From Bacilli bacterium (GTDB lineage: Bacteria > Bacillota > Bacilli > RF39 > UBA660), in NCBI GenBank assembly GCA_017525015.1, contig JAFXUK010000023.1:1-64000 (forward strand): DNA of 64,000 bases, in the 5' to 3' direction. A model generated the notes under the pieces. It was not told the origin of the DNA. It saw only the letters and a program-made list of their open reading frames with translations, and did not search any database. Positions within the stretch are counted from its first letter, which is position 1. Every line of letters begins with the position of its first letter. This document shows, piece by piece, positions 8,076 to 15,404 of the stretch. The translations under genes and the position numbers were made by a program.

Positions 8076-9287
8076 ATGAATATATATGTTAACTTATTAT
8101 TTTCTATTATGCTTTTATTAGTTTTAATTACTTTTAAAGTAATTAATATAAAGAAAAATCCTGATAATTATCGAGATACATTGTATCGAAAGTCTTTAAT
8201 CTTTAATACTTTTCTTTATATAGTATCGCTTGCTATTTTTGTTACATTCTTAATTGTTAATTTAAAAACTAATAATGTTTTAAACAGTATTATTAATGCT
8301 TTATCTATTGCTGTTTTAGCATTACCATTATCAATTAATACACTATATAAAACATCATTTACTGATGAAGAAAAGTACAGTCATATTAATTATTTAATTA
8401 CAGACGATTATGATTATAAATATATTAAATTATTTAACAAAGCTGGAATTAATATTATCTATTTAAATGAAGATTCTACAGATAAAACAATAACTATAAC
8501 TGAATTATCAAAATATCGTGATAAAAAGAATGTTACTGTTAGTTCAAATGATTATAAAAAGGCTTTAAAGTTATTGCCTAATTCTTATTATGGCTCATCT
8601 TTAAAAGAAGCTTATAAATATATTAGGGAATGTCGTGGAGTTCATGATAACTATATTAGAACTATTAATTTTAATATTGCTATTTATGCTGGTTTATTAT
8701 TCTCAGTATTAGCTTTCTTAATTCAAGGATTCCCAATTTACTATAATCTATTTAATGTCTTAGTATTTAAAACTATTACATACTTATATAGTGAATATAC
8801 TTATAAACACATGCCATATGATACTGACTTAATGGAAAGAAAACCAAAAGATAAAAATATCTTACTAGGTACCCAAGATATTATAATAAGTTTAATTGAA
8901 GCATTCTGCATTTGCTTTGCTTTATCAATTCCATATATGTTTATTCTAGCTAATGTTGGTTTATTAAGTGAAGTATATACTATTTTAACTGTTACTATTA
9001 TTTATATAAGTATCTGGTTAACATATTCATATTTAAGTGAAAAAATATTCTTAATTAACTTAATAGAATCATTTAATAATTTTAAAATGTTATTTGTAAA
9101 TATAGGTTTAATTGTATTAACTGTTATTATCTGCTTTTTACCAAAAGCTGGATTTATGAATATTGGTTTAAAAAATTATGTATCAGCTATTTTAGCTTCT
9201 ATCTTACCAATAATCTTTATTGAAATAACTAAACTAGCTCGATATACTTCTAAAAAGGGGAGAAAGAAGCATGTTAAAAATTACTAA
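8076..9287 (+). CDS. polytopic membrane protein resembling a P-type ATPase without catalytic domains
   Basis: 403 residues. Two or three membrane helices, including a Leu-Pro-Leu segment (ALSIAVLALPLSINTLY) like helix M4 of P-type ATPases, are followed by about 110 soluble residues and then six helices. The soluble part keeps AGINIIYLNED, which lines up with the AGIKVIMVTGD hinge of the intact ATPase at 15405, and an RECRGVHDNYIRTINF stretch resembling the EGRTAYSNIRKITLF before M5. The linker DLMERKPKDKN resembles the NIMKEKPRD after M6. There is no DKTG phosphorylation site, TGES or GDGxND, so it cannot be a pump by the known mechanism. The homology is inferred by eye. Its 3' end overlaps the next gene by 17 bases. 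Confidence 0.5.
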   Translation: MNIYVNLLFSIMLLLVLITFKVINIKKNPDNYRDTLYRKSLIFNTFLYIVSLAIFVTFLIVNLKTNNVLNSIINALSIAVLALPLSINTLYKTSFTDEEKYSHINYLITDDYDYKYIKLFNKAGINIIYLNEDSTDKTITITELSKYRDKKNVTVSSNDYKKALKLLPNSYYGSSLKEAYKYIRECRGVHDNYIRTINFNIAIYAGLLFSVLAFLIQGFPIYYNLFNVLVFKTITYLYSEYTYKHMPYDTDLMERKPKDKNILLGTQDIIISLIEAFCICFALSIPYMFILANVGLLSEVYTILTVTIIYISIWLTYSYLSEKIFLINLIESFNNFKMLFVNIGLIVLTVIICFLPKAGFMNIGLKNYVSAILASILPIIFIEITKLARYTSKKGRKKHVKNY

Positions 9288-10179
9288 AAATATTGAAGAA
9301 GCTAATTTAATAACCCATTCTTCAACATTTCACCCAGATGATGTTTTCTCAACTATGTTTTTATCAAAAATAATAGATAATCCTATAGTATGTAGAGTTA
9401 ATCTTGGGGAACCAGAATATGATAATAAAATAGTTTATGATATTGGTTTTGGTGAATTAGATCATCATGGACCTAATGCCAAAATGCGTAATGAAAAAAT
9501 ACCATTTTGTTCATTCGGTTTAATCTGGATAAAATATGGTCATGACTATTGTAAGAGTATTGCTCATGAAGATGGCGAAGCTTTATGGAAAGCTATTGAT
9601 GATAAATTAATAGCTCAAATAGATGGTATTGATAATGGCATATTCCCTAAAATAGATGCTCCATATAAATTAACTGATTTAGATAAAATAATTGATTTAT
9701 TTAATAAAGCCTGGAATGAAGACGTTGATAACGACGATAATTTCCTAGTAGCTGTTCAAGTAGCAGAAATGATATTTGATAGATTAATTGTTAAAGAAAT
9801 GGCTCTAATTGAAGCAGCTAAAAAGTTTGCTAAAGATTTAGATAATTTAAAAGATGGAATACTATATTTAAAAGATTACTATCCATATCAAGAAGCGTTA
9901 TTTTCGTCAAACAATCCTAAAGCTAAAGAAGTTAAAGTGGTTATCTATCCATCTAATAGAGGAGGATTCTGTATTAAACCAATAACAGTATCGGAATTTT
10001 CTAAAGAATTAGCATATAATTTTAGTAGAGAATTCTATGGCTTACATGATGAAGAATTAGCTCGAGTATCTAAAATAAAATCTGCAAGATTTGTCCATTC
10101 TAGTGGCTTCCTAGCATGTTGTGGAACCTTAGAGGATGCTTACTTATTTGCAGAAAATGCAATCAAAAATAAGGAATAA
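9271..10179 (+). CDS. MYG1/UPF0160-family metal-dependent hydrolase
   Basis: 302 residues matching the MYG1 family (a DHH-like exonuclease in eukaryotes; the bacterial members are little studied). Metal-ligand motifs are clear: TH16SSTFH21PDD near the N-terminus, a YDIGF strand with Asp57 and D64-H65-H66 in ELDHHGP. The C-terminus has SARFVHSSGFLACCGT. The start has AAGGGGAG at the proper distance, and the overlap with the upstream membrane gene implies cotranscription and coupling. Confidence 0.8.
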   Translation: MLKITKNIEEANLITHSSTFHPDDVFSTMFLSKIIDNPIVCRVNLGEPEYDNKIVYDIGFGELDHHGPNAKMRNEKIPFCSFGLIWIKYGHDYCKSIAHEDGEALWKAIDDKLIAQIDGIDNGIFPKIDAPYKLTDLDKIIDLFNKAWNEDVDNDDNFLVAVQVAEMIFDRLIVKEMALIEAAKKFAKDLDNLKDGILYLKDYYPYQEALFSSNNPKAKEVKVVIYPSNRGGFCIKPITVSEFSKELAYNFSREFYGLHDEELARVSKIKSARFVHSSGFLACCGTLEDAYLFAENAIKNKE

Positions 10180-10194
10180 TACTCCTTTTTTTTT
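10169..10194 (+). terminator. terminator overlapping the MYG1-family stop codon
   Basis: AAGGA (10171-10175)/TCCTT (10183-10187), then a long T-run. Confidence 0.75.
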
Positions 10195-10208
10195 GCTATC
10201 AATAATGT

Positions 10209-10214
10209 TATAAT
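10209..10214 (+). promoter_or_regulatory. extended -10 promoter
   Basis: TGTTATAAT, 26 bases before the start of the giant gene. Confidence 0.5.
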
Positions 10215-10239
10215 AATAGAGAATAAGGGAGTGGCTAAA

Positions 10240-13200
10240 ATGAAACTTAACCAAAGCGAATTATTAAATGTAGAACTATTAAATAATTTAAAAGAAGATA
10301 AAGAATCTTTAATAGAATTAAACAAACGAATTGAAAGAAAACTATTTAATTTTACTGAAGAAAATATAGATTCTATTTATCTATATCTTTATGCATGTAA
10401 TAAATATGAAGAATATTTTGTTTTAGAAAAATTAATCAATAACGATAAATTTCTAAACTTATTAAATAAATCAGAAATATCAGGATCAATGATAGTATCA
10501 TTAACTAATGCTTTTGCTGATAATAGAACTAAAGTATTAGCATTATCTAAAGTAAAAGATAGTATTATCAATGGTGATGAACTACTTAATTCAGAAGATG
10601 TTTTAGATGATATAACTGTTAATGAATTAAAAGAATTAAGAAAAGATATTGATATTGATAACTTCCTAATAACTAATGGTTTAAGATTTGATGCCTTAAC
10701 TGATGATACTAAAAAGAAACTATTAAGTGATTATAGTTTATTAACTATTTATAGCAATAAAGTAATAGTTGAATTTACTAATTCCCTTGGAAATGACTTA
10801 ATTAAAGTAGCCAATGATCAAGATTATTTAGATGTATATATTAAACAATTAGATAATAATTATTTTACAGAAGATCGTATATTTAATTATTTAACTATAG
10901 ATAATTTGAATTATTTGTTATCTAAAAATTTAAAACCAGAAGTAATCTATCACTTAGTTAGAAGTACTATAGGTAATACCAAAGAAGAATTATTAAAGAA
11001 TGAAAGAGTTCTTGAATTAGTTAAAGTATGCAAAGACGAATATGTTCTAGCATCATTACCTGATAACATCAAAGAACTAGTTCTAGAGGATAAAAAGAAT
11101 ATTTTAGAAGGCGTATATTCTGATATTCTATATACACTTCCTAAAAAAGAAATATCTAGATTATTTAACATTAATTTATATAACGAATTTATTGAAGCCT
11201 TAAAAGATGGTAGAGATATTAATTATAAATTATTGGTACATTCATTACCATCTGATTTATTAAAAGATCTATCTGATAATAAATTAATCGAATTAGACAA
11301 TAGAACATTATGCGAATTAATAAAAATAAATCCAATATTATTTAAAAAGAGTATTTTAAATAATAAAGATGTATGTCTTCATATAGCATCTTTATTACCA
11401 AAGAAAAATAATGAACTATTAAAAGAAATCTTTGTAGTTGGAGACTTTACTCCAGATGAACAACAAATATTTGTTAACAATTGTTCTTCATCTCGTTCAT
11501 CAGAAGTATTACTAAGCTTAATAGATACAGTTAGTGTTAACTATCGTAAGAATATTTATGAAAATAATTCTATTATGAACAAGATTATTTCAAGTAGTAA
11601 TTTTATTTTAGATGAATACACCACATCTTATTTATTAGGTAATCATGATGAAGTACTAGAACTAAATGATGATGTATTAGTAGATTTATTAAATAAAATA
11701 ACTTTAGTAGAAGCTCAAAAATTATTAGATGATAATAAAGTATTAGAAAAACTATTTATTGAAAATAAAGATGATATAGCTGGTCTAATAAATAGAATTA
11801 ATAAAAAAGAATTAATTCCATATTTTACTAAAGAATCATTAATTAAATACTATAACAAAGAAAACTTACAAAATATCTTAGATGTCTTACCATTAAAAGA
11901 TAAAAAAGCTATCTTTGTACCAAGTCTTCAAAAATTAATCTTTAAAGATGAAGAATTAGTTAAACTATATAGAGCATTAGAAAATAAAAATTCTTATGTT
12001 GTTGATACTATTTATTTAAATTTCTTTGATAAGACAATAAAAGGAATTAAATTAAATTTATTAGATATGATTACTAAGAATAGAGAACTACAAGAAAACT
12101 TATATCAAATAAATAAAAAGACACCTTATAAATTAAATAATTTAATTACAGCATTTAATGCTTGTGAAGGTTTAGCTATAAATGAAATAGTAGAATTATC
12201 TAATATTTATAAAGATGTAACAATTGGTAATAATCGTAAAAAATATGGTAATATTCCAAAAATCTTAAGTGTAGTAGATAAACCAAATTTAAAAGCCGTA
12301 GTGTCTTATATGTTATATTTAATTCCAAGATATTATGCTCATAAAGAAATGGTTGGAAGACCAATTATAGTTGATACACCAAATACATATAATGATATTA
12401 TTACTTATGAAAAACGTTTAGAAGAAATAGCTACTCTAAATATTAATAAAGGTAAAAAAGTATTAGAAAACTTTATTATTAAACATTTCAAATTAACTTT
12501 AGAAGAAGCTACTATCATGACTGATAGATATAATATTGAAAAATTAGATGCTAATGTTTATAAAAAAGAATATGATTACTTATCTAATTTAAATATGATT
12601 ATTAATACAGATAATGAATCACTTAAAGAATTAGATAATAAATATCCTATCTATACTATGTTTGATTCATTCTTAATGGAAAATCAAATAAAAGAAATGT
12701 ATGGTAAGATTTATAACTTTGAAATTAAAACAAGATCTAATTTCAATAAATATATAATTGAAAAACTATATGGTAAAGAAATTAAAATAAGTGATTGCAG
12801 TAATGAATTCATGTTCTTAATATCTGAATTAGATATTACTGAAGAATTAAGAAAAACTAATAGTTACTTAGAAGCATGGCATTATTCATTAGCTAAAGAA
12901 AAAATGTTAAAAGCAACATTAATATCTAATGAAAATGTTCGACCATCTAATGATTTCTACTTTGGTTTTAATGGTGTTTTAGATAATGGTATAGTAAAAA
13001 TGTCTGAAAAAGATATTTGTAATGAATGTTGTTGTTCTTCAAAAATATCTTACTATACACCATTTGAAATGATTAATAGAACAAGATATGTAAACACTAT
13101 CTTCTTAGATAAATATGCTGTAAGACCAAATTACAATAATTCTAACTTACCATATATTGAACCAGATTTTATTATAGTTAATATGGCTAGATTATCTGAT

Positions 13201-13626
13201 CATACATATTTAGAAAAAGTAATTCGTGCTTCTGAAGAATTTAAAACTAAGAGAAATAAAAATGGATTACCAATATATGGAATAGATTTCAATACTTTAG
13301 TAAAAAATGAAAAAACTAAGATTGAAAAAACTATTACTAAATATGAAAAATCAAAAGATATGTCTCTAATTAATAATATCTTAATTAGAGTAGAGAATAA
13401 CTATTCATCATATGTAGGAACTGAATACGGAAAAGAATTCAAGATTAATATCGTAACTGATCTTGTTAAAAAACGTATTCCTAAATCTAATAGTGTTGCT
13501 GAATTACAATATCTACTAGATGTCTTCAAGTATGAAAGTAATAAATTCAATAAAGGTGAAAGTAATATTAAACTTGATCAACTAGAATTATTAATCAAAA
13601 ACAGAATAGAAGAAATAAATAGTTAA
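10240..13626 (+). CDS. giant helical protein of unknown function (1128 residues)
   Basis: Monocistronic, with its own promoter and terminator. The AAGGGAG ribosome-binding site places the start at ATG 10240 rather than at the GTG nine bases earlier. About 600 N-terminal residues are short amphipathic helices rich in Leu, Asn, Asp and Lys with recurring LLSD/ELVKL-type turns, like an alpha-solenoid. A different C-terminal region follows, with a cysteine cluster CNECCCSS (residues 927-934) and a strand-turn motif IEPDFIIVNMARLSDH (about 973-988) followed by a helix and LPIYGIDFN, a layout suggesting a small alpha/beta domain. No signal peptide or membrane helix. Compare the protein at 39292. 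Confidence 0.7.
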   Translation: MKLNQSELLNVELLNNLKEDKESLIELNKRIERKLFNFTEENIDSIYLYLYACNKYEEYFVLEKLINNDKFLNLLNKSEISGSMIVSLTNAFADNRTKVLALSKVKDSIINGDELLNSEDVLDDITVNELKELRKDIDIDNFLITNGLRFDALTDDTKKKLLSDYSLLTIYSNKVIVEFTNSLGNDLIKVANDQDYLDVYIKQLDNNYFTEDRIFNYLTIDNLNYLLSKNLKPEVIYHLVRSTIGNTKEELLKNERVLELVKVCKDEYVLASLPDNIKELVLEDKKNILEGVYSDILYTLPKKEISRLFNINLYNEFIEALKDGRDINYKLLVHSLPSDLLKDLSDNKLIELDNRTLCELIKINPILFKKSILNNKDVCLHIASLLPKKNNELLKEIFVVGDFTPDEQQIFVNNCSSSRSSEVLLSLIDTVSVNYRKNIYENNSIMNKIISSSNFILDEYTTSYLLGNHDEVLELNDDVLVDLLNKITLVEAQKLLDDNKVLEKLFIENKDDIAGLINRINKKELIPYFTKESLIKYYNKENLQNILDVLPLKDKKAIFVPSLQKLIFKDEELVKLYRALENKNSYVVDTIYLNFFDKTIKGIKLNLLDMITKNRELQENLYQINKKTPYKLNNLITAFNACEGLAINEIVELSNIYKDVTIGNNRKKYGNIPKILSVVDKPNLKAVVSYMLYLIPRYYAHKEMVGRPIIVDTPNTYNDIITYEKRLEEIATLNINKGKKVLENFIIKHFKLTLEEATIMTDRYNIEKLDANVYKKEYDYLSNLNMIINTDNESLKELDNKYPIYTMFDSFLMENQIKEMYGKIYNFEIKTRSNFNKYIIEKLYGKEIKISDCSNEFMFLISELDITEELRKTNSYLEAWHYSLAKEKMLKATLISNENVRPSNDFYFGFNGVLDNGIVKMSEKDICNECCCSSKISYYTPFEMINRTRYVNTIFLDKYAVRPNYNNSNLPYIEPDFIIVNMARLSDHTYLEKVIRASEEFKTKRNKNGLPIYGIDFNTLVKNEKTKIEKTITKYEKSKDMSLINNILIRVENNYSSYVGTEYGKEFKINIVTDLVKKRIPKSNSVAELQYLLDVFKYESNKFNKGESNIKLDQLELLIKNRIEEINS

Positions 13627-13645
13627 ATTTGTTAACTATTTTTTC
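13617..13645 (+). terminator. terminator embedded in the 3' end of the giant gene
   Basis: AATAGTTAA/TTAACTATT with the TAA stop at the end of the 5' arm, then TTTT. Confidence 0.85.
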
Positions 13646-13651
13646 TTTTGG

Positions 13652-13657
13652 TATAAT
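13652..13657 (+). promoter_or_regulatory. extended -10 promoter
   Basis: TGGTATAAT, 24 bases before the next start. Confidence 0.55.
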
Positions 13658-13680
13658 TTATATGTACGGGGGAAATCAAT

Positions 13681-14331
13681 ATGGCAAAAGAACAAGAAAA
13701 AATGTCATTTCACGATTGGTTTTACATATTCCTTATATCATGTGTTTTTGGTTGGCTTGTTGAAGGAATATGGACTCTTTTAAAAAAAGGAGTTCTTATT
13801 AATCATACGGCTTTAGTAATTGGACCATTCAATATTGTCTATGGTATTGGCGGAGTAGTATTATCTGCCGTTTTAGGTCGCATTAAAGATACTAAACCAA
13901 TTAAGATATTTGCTATAGCATTTATTGCTGGAACCGTCTTAGAATACATACTGTCATACTTAATGGAATCAGCTTTTGGTTTCGTAGCTTGGAGTTACAG
14001 AAGTAAACCATTTAATATTAATGGTCGAGTATGTTTATTATATTCTATACTTTGGGGATTATTAGGTTTATTATGGACTAAAAATTTCTATCCTAAAATG
14101 AAAGAATTTATTAAAAAAATAAAATCACAAGAAAGTCATATTTTTATGAAAATAATGATAGTATTTCTTATCTTTGATGCTATCCTTACAATAGGATGTA
14201 TTGAAAGAGGAAAAAAATATGAACAAAATATTCCACCACAAAACAAAGTAGAAGAAGTAATGGATAAATACTTTGGTGTCGAATACTTAAATAATATGTT
14301 TAATAATGGCTGGAATAGATATCGAAAATAG
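13681..14331 (+). CDS. CmpB-like (ABC-transporter type IV family) membrane protein
   Basis: 216 residues with five to six membrane helices. FGWLVEGIW, GPFNIVYGIGG and the long SRVC/NGRVCLLYSILWGLLG segment are characteristic of the CmpB family, often annotated as putative ABC-transporter type IV, although transport has not been shown for most members. No ATPase partner is adjacent. The ribosome-binding site GGGGGAA precedes the ATG. Confidence 0.75.
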   Translation: MAKEQEKMSFHDWFYIFLISCVFGWLVEGIWTLLKKGVLINHTALVIGPFNIVYGIGGVVLSAVLGRIKDTKPIKIFAIAFIAGTVLEYILSYLMESAFGFVAWSYRSKPFNINGRVCLLYSILWGLLGLLWTKNFYPKMKEFIKKIKSQESHIFMKIMIVFLIFDAILTIGCIERGKKYEQNIPPQNKVEEVMDKYFGVEYLNNMFNNGWNRYRK

Positions 14332-14332
14332 T

Positions 14333-14357
14333 AAAGATGGTAAAACATCTTTTTTTA
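14333..14357 (+). terminator. intrinsic terminator
   Basis: AAAGATG/CATCTTT followed by T-run, two bases after the stop. Confidence 0.8.
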
Positions 14358-14386
14358 TTGACTAGATTATATTAATTTTATAAAAT
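14358..14386 (+). promoter_or_regulatory. sigmaA-type promoter
   Basis: TTGACT (14358-14363), 17-base spacer, TAAAAT (14381-14386). The predicted start of transcription near 14393 excludes the in-frame ATG at 14385. Confidence 0.75.
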
Positions 14387-14411
14387 GATAATGTTGAAAA
14401 GGGGAATCCTT

Positions 14412-15254
14412 ATGTTAGATGTATTATTAGATACTTTATTAGATGTTTTAAAATTAATTCCATTCTTATTTTTTGCATTCATTATTATTGAATTAATTGA
14501 ACATAAATTTAGTAAAAAAACTACTGATGTAATTAAAAAATCAGGCAAATTTGGACCATTCTTTGGTAGCTTATTAGGTTTATTACCACAATGTGGTTTT
14601 AGTGTCTTAGCTACTAATTTATATATAACTAGAATTTTATCATTAGGTACTTTAGTAGCTATTTATTTATCTACAAGTGATGAAATGTTACCAATTCTTA
14701 TAAGTGAAAGAGCACCATTCAAATCTATTGTAATTATCTTAATAATTAAATTTATTGTAGGTATTATAGTTGGATTCTTAATAGATTTGATATACCATCC
14801 AAATAAAGAAGAGCATATACATGATTTATGTGAACATGATCATTGTCATTGTGAAGAAGATGGCATTCTAAAATCTAGCATTCTTCATACGTTAAAAACC
14901 GTATTATTTATTGCCATTATAACTTTTATTCTTAATACAGTAATGCATTATGTAGGTGAAGATTACTTAAGTGACTTATTATCAAAGAATACATTCTTAA
15001 CACCATTTATCAGTAGTTTAATTGGTTTAATTCCAAATTGTGGTGCAAGTATTGTTATTACTGAATTATATCTAAATAATGTTATTAACTTAGGTACAAC
15101 AATTGCTGGTTTATTAACCGGTAGTGGTGTAGCTATCTTAGTATTATTTAAAGGAAATAAAAGTTTAAAAGAAAACTTATCTATTATGGGAATTATTTAC
15201 ATAGTAGGTGTAGTTGTTGGTTTAATTATCGAATTAATAACAACTATCATCTAG
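14412..15254 (+). CDS. putative 10-TM heavy-metal (manganese) exporter, ArsP_2 family
   Basis: 280 residues with about eight membrane helices in two internally similar halves: LLGLLPQCGFSVLATNLYI and LIGLIPNCGASIVITELYL mark the paired repeats of this family, often annotated as a putative manganese transporter. Between the halves is a cytoplasmic loop HIHDLCEHDHCHCEED packed with His, Cys and acidic residues, a plausible metal sensor or shuttle. The start at 14412 has AAAGGGG seven bases upstream. The position next to a riboswitch-controlled P-type ATPase suggests a joint metal-efflux role. Confidence 0.75.
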   Translation: MLDVLLDTLLDVLKLIPFLFFAFIIIELIEHKFSKKTTDVIKKSGKFGPFFGSLLGLLPQCGFSVLATNLYITRILSLGTLVAIYLSTSDEMLPILISERAPFKSIVIILIIKFIVGIIVGFLIDLIYHPNKEEHIHDLCEHDHCHCEEDGILKSSILHTLKTVLFIAIITFILNTVMHYVGEDYLSDLLSKNTFLTPFISSLIGLIPNCGASIVITELYLNNVINLGTTIAGLLTGSGVAILVLFKGNKSLKENLSIMGIIYIVGVVVGLIIELITTII

Positions 15255-15274
15255 AAAAAAGAGACAAAATATGG

Positions 15275-15280
15275 TATAAT
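15275..15280 (+). promoter_or_regulatory. extended -10 promoter of the riboswitch-ATPase transcript
   Basis: TGGTATAAT; transcription would start near 15287, just before the structured leader. Confidence 0.6.
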
Positions 15281-15286
15281 ACATAA

Positions 15287-15390
15287 GACGATAAGGGAGT
15301 ATTTAGCATACTATATGTTTTATGCCAACAACACGTATTACTGGCTATAAATTAAATAAAAAGACTTATCTATAAAAGATAAGTTTTTTT
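15287..15390 (+). promoter_or_regulatory. candidate yybP-ykoY (Mn2+) riboswitch with terminator
   Basis: The leader opens with GATAAGGGAGTA, like the conserved GGGGAGUA of the yybP-ykoY manganese aptamer, and contains a CAACAACAC segment like the second conserved loop. GATAAG (15290-15295) can pair with CTTATC (15365-15370), closing the aptamer. The same CTTATC is the 5' arm of a terminator ACTTATC/GATAAGT with a T-run. Ligand-stabilised closing would therefore prevent termination, an ON switch, as known for Mn2+-controlled P-type ATPases. The pairing geometry is seen; the ligand is inferred. Confidence 0.6.
15364..15390 (+). terminator. attenuator terminator of the leader
   Basis: ACTTATC (15364-15370)/GATAAGT (15378-15384), loop TATAAAA, then T-run. 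The 5' arm is shared with the aptamer closing helix. Confidence 0.8.
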
Positions 15391-15404
15391 AAAGGAGAAA
15401 TGTT

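Noticed and set aside
10231..10242. GTG at 10231 as start of the giant gene
   Set aside because: It overlaps the AAGGGAG ribosome-binding site; ATG 10240 is correctly spaced.
15300..15390. T-box leader
   Set aside because: No specifier loop or TGGnACCGCG antiterminator motif; the downstream gene is a cation pump.
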